64,000 bases of DNA, taken from positions 1,612,001-1,676,000 of the forward strand of contig CP044131.1 of NCBI GenBank assembly GCA_008727115.1. The letters are read 5' to 3'. The stretch comes from Comamonas testosteroni. Its GTDB lineage: Bacteria; Pseudomonadota; Gammaproteobacteria; Burkholderiales; Burkholderiaceae_C. The notes below the pieces were generated by a model. The model ran no database searches. It was not told where the DNA came from and saw nothing but the letters and a program-made list of their open reading frames with translations. Shown in pieces: positions 35,968 through 45,666 of the stretch. The position numbers and the translations under genes were made by a program. Each line of letters starts with the position of its first letter. Position 1 is the stretch's first letter.

Positions 35968-36741
35968 ATGACCTTGAAAATGTTGAGTTCGGTCTTGCTG
36001 GTGGCTGGAGGAGCATTGGCGCTGAGCGCACAGGCTTCAGATCTGAAAGTGGCGATAGATCCCACCTACGAGCCTTTCACCTATAAGACGGCGGATGGCA
36101 AGCCCACGGGGTTTGATGTCGATATTGCCAATGCCATCTGCGCTCAGATCAAGCGCAACTGTGTGTTTGTGGAGCAGGTCTGGGACAGCATGATCCCCGG
36201 TCTGCAGGCCCGCAAATACGATGTAGTCGTCAGCTCCTTGTCGATTACCGATGAGCGCAAGCGAGTGATCGACTTTTCGGATCGTTACTACAAGACGCCG
36301 AGCGCCATCGTGGTGAAGAAGGGGACGGCCTATGCGAATCCTGCCTCCCTCAAGGGTAAGCGCATAGGAGTGCTCAAGGGAAGTACCCAGGAAAAGTGGG
36401 CCATGGGTGAGCTCAAGCCGGCAGGTGTGACGGTGGTTCCTTATGAGGCCCAGGATCAGGTCTATCTGGACATCAATGCAGGTCGGCTGGACGGAACAGT
36501 GGCCGACAAGGTGGAAGTTCATGGGGGCTTCTTGCGCAAGCCAGAGGGCAAGGACTACGGCTATGTGGGCCCCGACCAGTACGAGACCAAGTACTACGGT
36601 GACGGCATTGGCATAGGCATGCGCAAGGGACAAAAAGATTTGAAGGATCAAATCAACCAGGCCATCAAGACCATTCGCAGCAATGGAACCTACAGCACCA
36701 TTGCCAAGAAGTACTTCGACTTTGACCCCTACGGCAACTAA
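35968..36741 (+). CDS. Polar amino-acid ABC transporter, periplasmic binding protein (HisJ/ArgT-like)
   Basis: 257 residues from ATG 35968 (AGGAG four bases upstream); the open frame to 35830 is not supported. Signal peptide MLSSVLLVAGGALALSAQAS, then LKVAIDPTYEPFTYKTADGKPTGFDVDIANAIC, the family 3 ligand-binding start; DVVVSSLSITDERKRVIDFSDRYYKTPS and GKRIGVLKGSTQEKWA complete it. Two cysteines near residue 60 (AICAQIKRNCVF) probably form the disulfide seen in the lysine/arginine/ornithine/histidine group. Ligand inferred as a basic amino acid or opine-like compound. First gene of a four-gene importer operon. Confidence 0.9.
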   Translation: MTLKMLSSVLLVAGGALALSAQASDLKVAIDPTYEPFTYKTADGKPTGFDVDIANAICAQIKRNCVFVEQVWDSMIPGLQARKYDVVVSSLSITDERKRVIDFSDRYYKTPSAIVVKKGTAYANPASLKGKRIGVLKGSTQEKWAMGELKPAGVTVVPYEAQDQVYLDINAGRLDGTVADKVEVHGGFLRKPEGKDYGYVGPDQYETKYYGDGIGIGMRKGQKDLKDQINQAIKTIRSNGTYSTIAKKYFDFDPYGN

Positions 36742-36831
36742 GCGCTGAAGAGGCCGTCTGCCCAAGCTGACTTGAGGGCCTGAGGGCCCGCTTCTGGGTC
36801 TCGCAGGCTTCCTCATCAGGCGCCAGCCTTC

Positions 36832-37518
36832 ATGAGTGAATATTTTCTTTCCATCTTGCATGGGGCATTGCTGACGGTGGCGGTGTCGCTGGCGTCTCTG
36901 TGTCTGTCCACTTTGCTGGGCTTGCTGGGCGCGACGGCCAAGCTTTCGGGCAAACGTCCGCTGGTCTGGCTGGGTACGCTTTACAGCACGGTGGTGCGCG
37001 GCATTCCAGAGCTGGTTCTGATGCTGCTGGTGTTTTATGGTGCGGCGATTGGCATCAACAGTTTTTTTGAGTCCATCGGTTCGGATTTCGTGCTGGACTT
37101 GAACCCCTTTGTGGCGGGCGTGGCGACACTGGGATTTATCTATGGTGCCTACATGACCGAGACCTTTCGCGGAGCCATTCTGGCCATCCCGCGCGGTCAG
37201 ATGGAGGCGGCCTGGGCGTTTGGCATGACGCCGTTTCAGACTTTTGTGCGCATCACCTTGCCGCAGATGGTGCGCTATGCCTTGCCGGGCTATACCAACA
37301 ACTGGCTGATCTTGATCAAAGCCACGGCTTTGGTCAGTCTGATTGGACTGCATGACATGACGTATCTGGCCAAACAGGCCAGCGCCGCCACTCGTGAGCC
37401 TTTTGTCTTTTTGCTGTTTGCAGCAGGCCTGTATTTGGTCTTTACCAGCCTTTCGCTGTGGGTGCTTCAACGGCTCAATGCGCGCTACAGCCTGGGCACC
37501 GAAAAGGTGCAGCTATGA
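36832..37518 (+). CDS. Polar amino-acid ABC transporter permease (HisQ-like)
   Basis: 228 residues with about five membrane helices. STVVRGIPELVLMLLVFYG is the family-specific segment; the ATPase-docking EAA motif is EAAWAFGMTPFQTFVRITLPQMVRYALPG. It forms a heterodimer with the next gene's product in the inner membrane. Its stop overlaps that gene's start (ATGA at 37515). Confidence 0.92.
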   Translation: MSEYFLSILHGALLTVAVSLASLCLSTLLGLLGATAKLSGKRPLVWLGTLYSTVVRGIPELVLMLLVFYGAAIGINSFFESIGSDFVLDLNPFVAGVATLGFIYGAYMTETFRGAILAIPRGQMEAAWAFGMTPFQTFVRITLPQMVRYALPGYTNNWLILIKATALVSLIGLHDMTYLAKQASAATREPFVFLLFAAGLYLVFTSLSLWVLQRLNARYSLGTEKVQL

Positions 37519-38225
37519 GTTGGGATGTCATCTTCCAGGCTGAGCACATGGCTATGTATGGGCAAGGCTTGCTGATCACGCTATGGCTGTTGCTGAGCAG
37601 TCTTGCCATCGGGATGGTGTTGGCGGTGAGCACCGCATTGGCGCTGACCAGTGGCAATGCCTGGCTGGCCAGGCCTGCTGCAGCTTTCACCTATTTCATT
37701 CGCGGAACGCCGCTGCTGATTCAGGTATATCTGATTTATTACGGGCTGGGACAGCTGGAGTGGATACAGGCGCGCTGGGATGAGGTCTGGCCCTGGACAT
37801 ATTTCAAACAGCCGTTTTTTTGCGCCTTGCTGGCCTTTGCATTGAACAACGGTGGCTATACGGCTGAAATCCTGGCGGGAGCGATTCGAGAGACTGCTCC
37901 CGGTGAGGTGGAAGCGGGCCAGGCCATGGGGATGGGGCGCTGGCAGATCATGTGGCGCCTGGTTCTACCTTCTGCCATGCGGCGCACTTTGCCGCCCTAC
38001 AGCAACGAGGTGGTGCAAATGCTGCATTCCACCAGTCTGGCCAGTGTGGTGCCTGCGCTCACGGACGTGACAGCAGTGGCCAGCCGTATTTATTCAGACT
38101 TTTATCTGCCATTCGAGGCCTATCTCGCCGCGGCTGCTATTTATTTGTCAGTAACTTTTGCTTTGATTGGCGTATTTCGTATGCTGGAAAAGCATTTTTT
38201 GGCTTATCTGGCGCCGCGCACCTGA
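37515..38225 (+). CDS. Polar amino-acid ABC transporter permease (HisM-like)
   Basis: 236 residues from ATG 37515, which overlaps the preceding stop; the longer in-frame extension would overlap it by 60 nt. Five helices, FIRGTPLLIQVYLIYYG, and the docking loop EAGQAMGMGRWQIMWRLVLPSAMRRTLPP. It is the second membrane subunit of the importer. Confidence 0.92.
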   Translation: MSWDVIFQAEHMAMYGQGLLITLWLLLSSLAIGMVLAVSTALALTSGNAWLARPAAAFTYFIRGTPLLIQVYLIYYGLGQLEWIQARWDEVWPWTYFKQPFFCALLAFALNNGGYTAEILAGAIRETAPGEVEAGQAMGMGRWQIMWRLVLPSAMRRTLPPYSNEVVQMLHSTSLASVVPALTDVTAVASRIYSDFYLPFEAYLAAAAIYLSVTFALIGVFRMLEKHFLAYLAPRT

Positions 38226-38249
38226 AGGTGGCCTTTTCGTTTTGCATTC

Positions 38250-39026
38250 ATGACTTCCAACTTATACAAGCTTCAAGCCGAAGGTATTTACAAGAGCTAC
38301 GGAAGCAATCAGGTGCTCAAAGGCGTGTCTTTGACGGCCAAGGCCGGTGATGTGGTGAGCTTGATCGGTAGCTCTGGCTCTGGCAAGTCCACGCTGCTGC
38401 GCTGCATCAACTTGCTGGAAAAGCCTCAGCAGGGCCGTATCGTTGTTGCTGGCGAGGAGCTGCAGCTCAAGGTCGGCAGAAAAGGAGAGCTGGAGGCGGT
38501 GCATGCCAAGCAGTTGCAGCAACTGCGAACCAAGCTCGCCATGGTGTTTCAGCATTTCAATCTGTGGGCGCACAAGACAGTGCTGCAGAACGTGATCGAG
38601 GCACCGATCCATGTGCTGGGGCTGAGCAAAGAAGAGGCGGTGGAGCGGGCGCGTCGTTACCTGAAACTGGTTGGCCTAGAGGGGCGCGAAGATGCTTGGC
38701 CCAACCATATGAGTGGTGGGCAGCAGCAGCGTGTTGCCATTGCCCGTGCTCTGGCTGTCGAGCCGGAGGTCATGCTGTTCGATGAGCCTACCAGTGCGCT
38801 GGATCCTGAGTTAGTGGGGGAGGTCCTGCGTGTCATGCGCCTGCTGGCGGAACAAGGTAGAACCATGGTGGTGGTAACTCATGAGATGGGTTTTGCCAGA
38901 GAAGTCTCCAACCATGTCATTTTTCTGCACCAGGGAGTTGTTGAAGAGCAGGGAGATCCACGTGAAGTCCTGCGCAACCCGCAAAGCGAGAGACTGAGCA
39001 AATTCTTGTCAGGCAGCCTGAAATAG
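38250..39026 (+). CDS. Polar amino-acid ABC transporter ATP-binding protein (HisP-like)
   Basis: 258 residues. Walker [19 protein letters not shown], signature [16 protein letters not shown], Walker [21 protein letters not shown], switch His in VVTHEMGFA. The insert between Walker A and the Q-loop ([21 protein letters not shown]) is typical of the HisP group rather than GlnQ. Closes the operon, followed by a strong terminator at 39051. Confidence 0.94.
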   Translation: MTSNLYKLQAEGIYKSYGSNQVLKGVSLTAKAGDVVSLIGSSGSGKSTLLRCINLLEKPQQGRIVVAGEELQLKVGRKGELEAVHAKQLQQLRTKLAMVFQHFNLWAHKTVLQNVIEAPIHVLGLSKEEAVERARRYLKLVGLEGREDAWPNHMSGGQQQRVAIARALAVEPEVMLFDEPTSALDPELVGEVLRVMRLLAEQGRTMVVVTHEMGFAREVSNHVIFLHQGVVEEQGDPREVLRNPQSERLSKFLSGSLK

Positions 39027-39050
39027 GCGGTTATCGCTGAAATAGGCCAT

Positions 39051-39081
39051 AAAAAAGCCGCATGTACATGCGGCTTTTTTT
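39051..39081. terminator. Bidirectional terminator, amino-acid importer / cytochrome c
   Basis: Perfect 14-bp stem AAAAAAGCCGCATG / CATGCGGCTTTTTT with a two-base centre; works for the convergent genes on both sides. Confidence 0.92.
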
Positions 39082-39117
39082 CTGAGCGGCCTTGTCTCGT
39101 GCCGCTGCACAAGTGAA

Positions 39118-39426
39118 TTACTTCTGTGCCAGAACCCAGGCCACCAGCTTCTTGGCATCAGCTTCATTGACTTGAGGGTTGGCAGGCATGGGCACGGGAC
39201 CCCACACGCCGGAGCCGCCTTTGATGACCTTGGTTGCCAGCTTGTCAGCAGCATCCTTTTGACCGGCATACTTGGCAGCCACGTCCTTGAAGGAAGGGCC
39301 CACCAGCTTCTTGTCAACAGCGTGGCAAGCCATGCAATTCTTGGACTGGGCCAGAGCCTGGTCGGCCATTGCTGGCGCTGCAGCAGCAGCGGAGAATGCG
39401 AAAGCGATCAGAATTTTCTTCATCAT
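39118..39426 (-). CDS. Small periplasmic class I cytochrome c (c551-like)
   Basis: 102 residues with a signal peptide (KKILIAFAFSAAAAAPAMA). One haem site CMACH (residues 31-35) and the Met axial ligand in PVPMPANPQV give the c551/c5 pattern; VGPSFKDVAAKYAGQKDAADKLATKV is the typical helix set. It would carry electrons to a terminal oxidase or reductase in the periplasm. Two Met codons stand side by side at the start; either could be used. Single gene. Confidence 0.93.
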   Translation of the reverse strand: MMKKILIAFAFSAAAAAPAMADQALAQSKNCMACHAVDKKLVGPSFKDVAAKYAGQKDAADKLATKVIKGGSGVWGPVPMPANPQVNEADAKKLVAWVLAQK

Positions 39427-39533
39427 GAGTTTCCGGGTGCAGTTTTAAACTGAGGTTAGATTTTTACCGCATTGTAGTGCGCGCATTGAATATTGTTTGG
39501 TGTACGCAGTGTTGAGAAATTAAAGGAGGGTGT

Positions 39534-39773
39534 ATGTATTTGTTAGGTTTGGCGATTGTGCTGACATTGTTGAAAGCAGCTGAAATCGGGCCGGTTGCAG
39601 GCTGGAGTTGGTGGTACATCCTGGGCGTATATGGCGGTGCCGCCGCCTGGTGGGCCTGGGCGGATGCTTCGGGTTACACCAAGCGCAAGGAGATGGAAAA
39701 GATGGACCGTCGCAAGCAAGAGCGTATTGAGCGACAGAAGCAGGCCATGACACCGGGGCAGAGGCGTCGCTGA
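39534..39773 (+). CDS. Small Trp-rich membrane protein (TIGR04438-like)
   Basis: 79 residues. The N-terminal membrane helix is followed by a Trp-rich segment (GWSWWYILGVYGGAAAWWAWADASGY) and then a highly charged C-terminus (KRKEMEKMDRRKQERIERQKQAM). This is the layout of a burkholderial small Trp-rich family that I recognise as TIGR04438; function unknown. ATG 39534 has AAAGGAGGG upstream. Insertion in the inner membrane with the basic tail in the cytoplasm is expected. Confidence 0.8.
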   Translation: MYLLGLAIVLTLLKAAEIGPVAGWSWWYILGVYGGAAAWWAWADASGYTKRKEMEKMDRRKQERIERQKQAMTPGQRRR

Positions 39774-39911
39774 TAGGTGATCAAGACATCGCCATTGACG
39801 ATGCTCTTGTAGTCTTGTGCCCGTGGTCGTCCAATGCGCTGAGAGCATCTCATGGCGGCCCTGGGCCATAATCCCAAGGTTCATTTCGATAACGTCTGAT
39901 TAGCAAACCCC

Positions 39912-41771
39912 ATGCCCGCATACCGTTCCAAAACCTCCACCGGCGGCCGCAACATGGCCGGTGCGCGCGCCCTGTGGCGTGCCACTGGCATGAAAGATGG
40001 CGACTTTGACAAGCCCATCATCGCCATTGCCAACTCCTTCACCCAGTTCGTGCCCGGCCACGTACACCTGAAGGACATGGGTCAGCTGGTCGCGCGCGAG
40101 ATCGAGGCGGCGGGCGGTGTGGCCAAGGAATTCAACACCATCGCGGTGGACGACGGCATTGCCATGGGCCACGACGGCATGCTGTATTCGCTGCCCAGCC
40201 GCGACCTGATCGCCGACTCGGTCGAATACATGGTCAATGCCCACTGCGCCGACGCGCTGGTGTGCATCTCCAACTGCGACAAGATCACCCCCGGCATGCT
40301 GATGGCCGCCATGCGCCTGAACATTCCGGTGATCTTTGTCTCGGGCGGCCCCATGGAAGCGGGCAAGACCAAGCTGGCCAACCCCACGACCAACGTCATC
40401 GAGTTCAAGAAGCTGGACCTGGTGGACGCCATGGTCATCGCGGCCGACAAGAACTACACCGACGAACAAGTGGCCCAGGTCGAGCGTTCGGCCTGCCCCA
40501 CCTGTGGCTCCTGCTCGGGCATGTTCACTGCCAACTCCATGAACTGCCTGACCGAGGCGCTGGGTCTGTCCCTGCCCGGTAACGGCACGGTGGTGGCGAC
40601 GCACTCGGATCGCGAGCAACTGTTCAAGCGCGCCGGTCACCGCATCGTGGAGCTGGCCAAGCAGTACTACGAGCAGGACGACGAATCCGTGCTGCCGCGC
40701 TCGGTGGGCTTCAAGGCCTTCGAGAACTGCATCACGCTGGACATCGCCATGGGTGGCTCCACCAACACCATCCTGCACCTGCTGGCCATCGCCCAGGAAG
40801 CCGGTATCGACTTCACCATGGCCGACATCGACCGCCTCTCGCGCGTCGTTCCCCAGCTGTGCAAGGTCGCGCCCAATACGCAGAAGTACCACATCGAAGA
40901 CGTGCACCGTGCAGGCGGCATCATGGCCATCCTGGGTGAGCTGGCGCGCGCCGGCAAGCTGCACACCGATGTGCCCACCGTGCACGCCAAGACCATGGCC
41001 GAAGCGCTGGAGCAGTGGGATATCACCGTCACGCAGGACGAAGCCGTCAAGAATTTCTATCTGGCCGGCCCCGCAGGCATCCCCACGCAAGAGGCGTTCA
41101 GCCAGAGCACCCGCTGGCCCAGCCTGGACCTGGACCGCGCCGAAGGCTGCATCCGCTCGTACGAGCATGCTTTCAGCAAGGAAGGCGGCCTGGCCGTGCT
41201 GACCGGCAATATCGCCTTGAATGGCTGTGTGGTGAAGTCCGCCGGCGTGGACGAGTCCATTCTGGTCTTCGAAGGCCCTGCTCACGTGGTGGAGTCGCAG
41301 GACGAAGCCGTGGAACACATCCTGAACGACAAGGTCAAGGCCGGTGATGTGGTCATCGTGCGCTACGAAGGACCCAAGGGTGGTCCCGGCATGCAGGAAA
41401 TGCTCTACCCCACCAGCTACCTCAAGTCCAAGGGCCTGGGCAAGGCCTGTGCGCTGCTGACCGACGGTCGCTTCTCGGGCGGTACCTCCGGTCTGTCCAT
41501 CGGTCACTGCTCTCCCGAAGCGGCGGCCGGCGGCAATATCGGCTTGGTGCAAAACGGCGACATGATTCGCATCGACATCCCCAACCGCACCATCAACATG
41601 CTGGTCAGCGATGAGGAATTGGCCACGCGCCGTGAAGCGCAGAACGCCAAGGGCTGGAAGCCTACCGAGGCACGTCCTCGCAAGATTTCTGCGGCTCTGA
41701 AGGCCTATGCCAAGCTGGTGACCAGTGCCGATACCGGCGCTGTGCGCGACCTTTCGCTGCTCGACGATTAA
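39912..41771 (+). CDS. ilvD: Dihydroxy-acid dehydratase IlvD
   Basis: 619 residues. Dehydrates 2,3-dihydroxy-isovalerate and 2,3-dihydroxy-3-methylvalerate to the keto acids of valine and isoleucine synthesis. Family marks: [45 protein letters not shown] and [19 protein letters not shown] with Fe-S ligand cysteines, and the C-terminal [20 protein letters not shown]. Full length. Very biased codon use suggests high expression. Convergent or divergent partners are absent; a hairpin follows at 41829. Confidence 0.96.
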   Translation: MPAYRSKTSTGGRNMAGARALWRATGMKDGDFDKPIIAIANSFTQFVPGHVHLKDMGQLVAREIEAAGGVAKEFNTIAVDDGIAMGHDGMLYSLPSRDLIADSVEYMVNAHCADALVCISNCDKITPGMLMAAMRLNIPVIFVSGGPMEAGKTKLANPTTNVIEFKKLDLVDAMVIAADKNYTDEQVAQVERSACPTCGSCSGMFTANSMNCLTEALGLSLPGNGTVVATHSDREQLFKRAGHRIVELAKQYYEQDDESVLPRSVGFKAFENCITLDIAMGGSTNTILHLLAIAQEAGIDFTMADIDRLSRVVPQLCKVAPNTQKYHIEDVHRAGGIMAILGELARAGKLHTDVPTVHAKTMAEALEQWDITVTQDEAVKNFYLAGPAGIPTQEAFSQSTRWPSLDLDRAEGCIRSYEHAFSKEGGLAVLTGNIALNGCVVKSAGVDESILVFEGPAHVVESQDEAVEHILNDKVKAGDVVIVRYEGPKGGPGMQEMLYPTSYLKSKGLGKACALLTDGRFSGGTSGLSIGHCSPEAAAGGNIGLVQNGDMIRIDIPNRTINMLVSDEELATRREAQNAKGWKPTEARPRKISAALKAYAKLVTSADTGAVRDLSLLDD

Positions 41772-41792
41772 GTTACATCTGTTTCGTCATTG

Positions 41793-41862
41793 CGCCAGCA
41801 CAGGTTTGTGTGCTGGCGGACAATCTCACAGCCGCCCGATGCAAGTCGCGCGGCTGTTTTTT
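41793..41862 (+). terminator. Two hairpins after ilvD, the second a T-tailed terminator
   Basis: First stem CGCCAGCACA / TGTGCTGGCG (41793-41818) has no T-run. The second, CAGCCGC / GCGGCTG (41829-41856, 14-base loop), is followed by six or more T. Confidence 0.8.
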
Positions 41863-41886
41863 ATGGCCCGTCTGAAAGTGTTCTCC

Positions 41887-42915
41887 ATGTCTTGCGTTGT
41901 TCGCCGCTCCTTCTTGTTGAAGACAACAGGGCTGCTGGCCTTGCTGGTGGCTGGCATCACGCAGGCAGCAGGGGCGCAGCCCGCTTCACAGGGGCGCTAT
42001 CCGCAACATCCTGTGCGCCTGGTGGTTCCGTTCACGCCGGGCGGCTCTACCGATATCGTGGCCCGGCTGGTCGCCGATGCCATGCACGCTCGGCTGGGGC
42101 AGGCCGTGGTGGTGGATAACCGCTCGGGTGCCGGTGGCCTCATCGGCGCAGAAGCGGTGGCCAATGCCGCGCCGGATGGCTACACCATAGGGCTGGGCAC
42201 CATCAGCACCTTGGTGGTCAACCCCATCATGCTTGCGCAGTCTGCGCGCATGGACCCTGCCAAAGCATTTGTGCCAGTGGTGGCGCTGGCCTCCATTCCT
42301 TCGGTCTTCTCTGTGCATCCCTCCATGGGCGTACAGAGCTACGGGCAACTGGTGGCCTTGGCGCGCAGCAAGCCGGACCAGTTCAATATCGGCTCGGCAG
42401 GTGTGGGCTCCATAGGGCATCTGATTGCCGAGCGCATCAACGCAGATCTCAAGATCCAGCTTCACCATATTCCTTACAAGGGGCAGGGGCCGGTGGTCAG
42501 CAGCGCTTTGTCGGGAGAGACGCAGGTGCTCAGTGATCAGTTTCCTTCGTCGGCGGCGCATGTGGCCTCTGGTCGTCTGATTCCCTTTGCGGTGGCTGCG
42601 CAGGATCGTTTGAGTGCCTTGCCTCAGGTGCCTACTTTCAAGGAGCTGGGTCACCCGGCGCTCAATGAGCTGGCCATTACCTGGTTTGGCCTGGTGGCGC
42701 CAGCGGGCACGCCCAAAGCGGTGGTGGAGCGACTCAATGGTGCCGCCAATGCGGCCTTGCAAGACCCCGTGGTGCAGCAGCGATTGAAGGCTATGGGGGT
42801 GCAGGCATTGGGTGGAGAGCCGCAGCGCCTGAGCAGCTTGATTGAGGACACACGCAAGGCCGTGCACCAGACCATGCATGAACAAAGCCTGCAGTCAGAT
42901 AAGCCGCTTAAATAG
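41887..42915 (+). CDS. Bug-family periplasmic solute receptor
   Basis: 342 residues from ATG 41887. The ATG at 41863 would begin within the terminator's T-run, so I prefer the later one (TGAAAG upstream, weak). Signal peptide around LLALLVAGITQAAGAQ, then YPQHPVRLVVPFTPGGSTDIVARLVADAM, the TctC/Bug start; DNRSGAGGLIGAEAVANAAPDGYT and IPYKGQGP are family motifs. Bug receptors bind carboxylates or aromatic acids, and many have no adjacent membrane partner, as here. Ligand unknown. Confidence 0.88.
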   Translation: MSCVVRRSFLLKTTGLLALLVAGITQAAGAQPASQGRYPQHPVRLVVPFTPGGSTDIVARLVADAMHARLGQAVVVDNRSGAGGLIGAEAVANAAPDGYTIGLGTISTLVVNPIMLAQSARMDPAKAFVPVVALASIPSVFSVHPSMGVQSYGQLVALARSKPDQFNIGSAGVGSIGHLIAERINADLKIQLHHIPYKGQGPVVSSALSGETQVLSDQFPSSAAHVASGRLIPFAVAAQDRLSALPQVPTFKELGHPALNELAITWFGLVAPAGTPKAVVERLNGAANAALQDPVVQQRLKAMGVQALGGEPQRLSSLIEDTRKAVHQTMHEQSLQSDKPLK

Positions 42916-42923
42916 CTAAAAAC

Positions 42924-42965
42924 ATAGCTGCTGACGCTTTAAGCACATGGGTTTGAGGCATTTTT
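42924..42965 (+). repeat. 42-bp dispersed repeat copy
   Basis: ATAGCTGCTGACGCTTTAAG, then GGGTTTGAGGCATTTTT. Nine bases after the Bug gene's stop; its T-run may help termination. The rest of this 220-nt gap (to 43135) shows no gene. Confidence 0.75.
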
Positions 42966-43135
42966 TCTAATGATTGAGCGTGCAAGGGGCGCTTTGATGA
43001 GGCAAGCACAGGGTTGAGCAGGGCGATAAGCGCTTGAGGGGCTTTCGCCGGCCGCAGCGCAACCAGCGGGAGCTGCCTGGTGGCGGTCGATGCAGTTTTT
43101 CGGAAACGTCATTGGCCTGCGGCACAATGCCATTC

Positions 43136-43969
43136 ATGCTGATGTATCCGCACATTGATCCCGTTGCCGTGCAAATTGGCCCGCTGGCCGTGCACTGGTA
43201 TGGCATTACCTATCTGGTGGCCTTCGGTCTGTTCCTTTTCTTGGGCACACGCCGCATCCACCATCCTCCTTTTAAATACATGACCGGCGAACGCGCCTGG
43301 ACGCGCAAGGATGTGGAGGACATTCTCTTTCTCGGCGTGCTGGGCGTGGTGGTGGGCGGCCGTATTGGCTACTGCCTGTTCTACAAGCCTGGCTACTACT
43401 TGTCGCATCCGTTGGAAATCTTGGCGGTCTGGCAAGGCGGCATGAGTTTTCACGGTGGTCTGCTGGGCGTGATTGCCTCCATGATCTGGTTTGCCCGTTC
43501 GCGCAAACGCAACTGGCTGGAGGTTGCAGACTTTGTAGCACCCTGTGTGCCCACCGGGCTGGCTGCAGGCCGCATCGGCAACTTCATCAATGGCGAACTC
43601 TGGGGGCGCTTTGCCAGCGCAGACTTGCCTTGGGCCATGGTGTTTCCGCAAAGCGGCTCCATGCTGCCGCGCCATCCTTCGCAGATCTACCAGTTTCTGA
43701 TGGAGGGGTTGCTGCTGTTCATCATCCTCTGGCTGTATGCCCGCAAGGAGCACAAGCCCGGGCAGGTAGCTGCAGTGTTCTTGATGGGCTATGGCGCTTT
43801 CCGCTTCATTGCCGAGTACTTCCGTGAGCCGGACGACTTTCTGGGTATTTTGTCGCTGGGCATGAGCATGGGGCAGTGGCTATGCATACCCATGGTTGTG
43901 GCCGGAGCGCTCATGTGGGCCTGGTGCGGCAAACAACCGGCTTATGCGGTGCAGCGCAACGCTGCCTGA
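43136..43969 (+). CDS. lgt: Prolipoprotein diacylglyceryl transferase Lgt
   Basis: 277 residues from ATG 43136; the open frame to 43034 lacks family similarity. Moves diacylglycerol from phosphatidylglycerol to the lipobox Cys of prolipoproteins in the inner membrane. [22 protein letters not shown] with the catalytic His region, the signature [17 protein letters not shown] and RHPSQIYQ with the conserved Arg-His are all present, with seven predicted helices. Its substrates in this window include SodC. Confidence 0.95.
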   Translation: MLMYPHIDPVAVQIGPLAVHWYGITYLVAFGLFLFLGTRRIHHPPFKYMTGERAWTRKDVEDILFLGVLGVVVGGRIGYCLFYKPGYYLSHPLEILAVWQGGMSFHGGLLGVIASMIWFARSRKRNWLEVADFVAPCVPTGLAAGRIGNFINGELWGRFASADLPWAMVFPQSGSMLPRHPSQIYQFLMEGLLLFIILWLYARKEHKPGQVAAVFLMGYGAFRFIAEYFREPDDFLGILSLGMSMGQWLCIPMVVAGALMWAWCGKQPAYAVQRNAA

Positions 43970-43983
43970 AGCATCAGCTCTTT

Positions 43984-44013
43984 AAAAAACGCAGACTTCG
44001 GTCTGCGTTTTTG
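43984..44013. terminator. lgt terminator
   Basis: Twelve-bp stem AAAAACGCAGAC / GTCTGCGTTTTT with a TTCG tetraloop. Confidence 0.92.
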
Positions 44014-44135
44014 CTGTTGGACTCGCAGTGGCGTGAAGCTCCAGAAATTGCTCATAATGGCCCAAAGCGTTACTGCAATTGCGGCATCTGCTTCTTCAAT
44101 GAGAGCATGATGCCGCTAGAACAAGGAGTGAGCAT

Positions 44136-45551
44136 ATGGGCTGGGCTGGTGACTGGATTGAACAAACCAAGCTTTGGGTGCGAGGGGCGGAAAGCGACAA
44201 AGGCGATAGTGAGCATCGTGCGCTGGCGCAGCGGCTGGAAGCCACTTTGCGCCGAGGACAGGAAGCCCTGTCGCCGCGCGAGCTGCGTCGCTTGCTGCAG
44301 GACATGCAGCAGGTCGCCTCGGCCACACTCAGCGAAGTGGAGGGAGGCCGCCACGCCCAGGTTTTGATGGACTGGTATGCCAAGGCTGAACTGCCTGCCC
44401 GCAAGGATTTCTGGCTGCTTGCGGTTGAAAAGTTCGGCCCCGACGCCAAGGCTTTGCAGGCGGCGCGTGAGCGCTATGACAAGGCAGACAGTGATGTAGA
44501 GCGCAGTGAAGCCGAGATGGGCCTGCGCCGCGCGCTGATCTCGCCGCGCACACGGCTGCTGCAGCGCTTTGCCCAGCCCAAGGGCGGCATGGGTTTTTTG
44601 GTCGATATGCGTGCCGAATTGCTGGCCCTGCCCAAGGCAGAGCAGCGCTATGTGGCGCTGGATGCCGAACTGGAGCATTTGTTCTCGGGCTGGTTCGATG
44701 TGGCCATGCTGGAGCTTAGAAGCCTGAGCTGGGATTCGCCGGCATCGCTGCTGGAGAAACTGATTCAGTACGAGGCCGTGCACGACATTCGCAGCTGGGC
44801 CGATCTCAAGAACCGACTGGACAGTGACCGCCGCTGCTATGGCTTCTTTCATCCGCGCATGCCCAATGTGCCGCTGATCTTTGTAGAGGTGGCGCTGCTC
44901 GACAAGATGGCCGGCAGCATGGCGCCGCTGCTGGATGAGGGCGCTGCCGCGGCCGATCTGGCCAAGGCCAATACCGCCATCTTCTACTCCATCAGCAATA
45001 CGCAAAAGGGACTCAAGGGCGTGAGCTTTGGTGACTCGCTGATCAAGCACGTGGTGGAGACGCTTACGCAGGAGCTTCCCAAGCTCAAGCAGTTCGCCAC
45101 GCTGTCGCCGATTCCGGGTCTGCGCAGCTGGCTGAGCAAGAATGGCGATGCCGTTCTGGCCGAGCTGGATGACAAGCAAAAGGCGGCGCTGGAAAAAGTG
45201 GCCGGAGGAGCGAGCGCTGCGCAATTGCTGGCTGCGCTGGACGATCCTGGCTCGCTGCCGGAGAAATCGGTGGTGCGCCAGGCCGCCATGTTCTGCGCCG
45301 CGCGCTATCTGGGGCGGGAAACTGCCAAGGGCCGTCCGCTGGATGCCGTGGCACGCTTTCACCTGGGCAACGGTGCGCGCGTGGAGCGCCTGAACTGGGC
45401 GGCAGACCTGTCGTCCAAGGGGCTCAAGCAGTCCATGGGGCTGATGGTCAATTATCTGTATGACTTAAAGCGCCTGGACAAGCACCGCAGCCTGTTGGCG
45501 CAGGGCAAGATTCCTGTCTCCTCGGAGATCGAATCGCTGTGCAAGGGATGA
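44136..45551 (+). CDS. Malonyl-CoA decarboxylase
   Basis: 471 residues; AAGGAG seven bases upstream of the ATG. Converts malonyl-CoA to acetyl-CoA and CO2. An N-terminal helical domain (LSPRELRRLLQDM) precedes the acetyltransferase-like catalytic domain: CYGFFHPRMPNVPLIFVEVAL, SISNTQKGLKGVSFGDSLIK (Ser/Gln-rich CoA site), and the C-terminal VARFHLGNGARVERLNWAAD with GLKQSMGLMVNYLYDL. With the malonyl-CoA synthetase at 46824 and a Bug receptor between them, it forms a MatA-type malonate-use module. Confidence 0.92.
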   Translation: MGWAGDWIEQTKLWVRGAESDKGDSEHRALAQRLEATLRRGQEALSPRELRRLLQDMQQVASATLSEVEGGRHAQVLMDWYAKAELPARKDFWLLAVEKFGPDAKALQAARERYDKADSDVERSEAEMGLRRALISPRTRLLQRFAQPKGGMGFLVDMRAELLALPKAEQRYVALDAELEHLFSGWFDVAMLELRSLSWDSPASLLEKLIQYEAVHDIRSWADLKNRLDSDRRCYGFFHPRMPNVPLIFVEVALLDKMAGSMAPLLDEGAAAADLAKANTAIFYSISNTQKGLKGVSFGDSLIKHVVETLTQELPKLKQFATLSPIPGLRSWLSKNGDAVLAELDDKQKAALEKVAGGASAAQLLAALDDPGSLPEKSVVRQAAMFCAARYLGRETAKGRPLDAVARFHLGNGARVERLNWAADLSSKGLKQSMGLMVNYLYDLKRLDKHRSLLAQGKIPVSSEIESLCKG

Positions 45552-45666
45552 GTGCAGCGCCAAGCGTGCTGCACGCAGCCTGAGTCGGCCTTGACTCCTG
45601 CGCCGTTCAAAACCATAGATCGGGCTGCCTGCATGGCAGACCTGATCGGCACAGGAGACAGCGGAG

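Noticed and set aside
43020-43060. AAGCGCTTGAGGGG stretch before lgt as another 42-bp repeat copy
   Set aside because: It shares only the short GCGCTT core; spacing to the other blocks does not fit.
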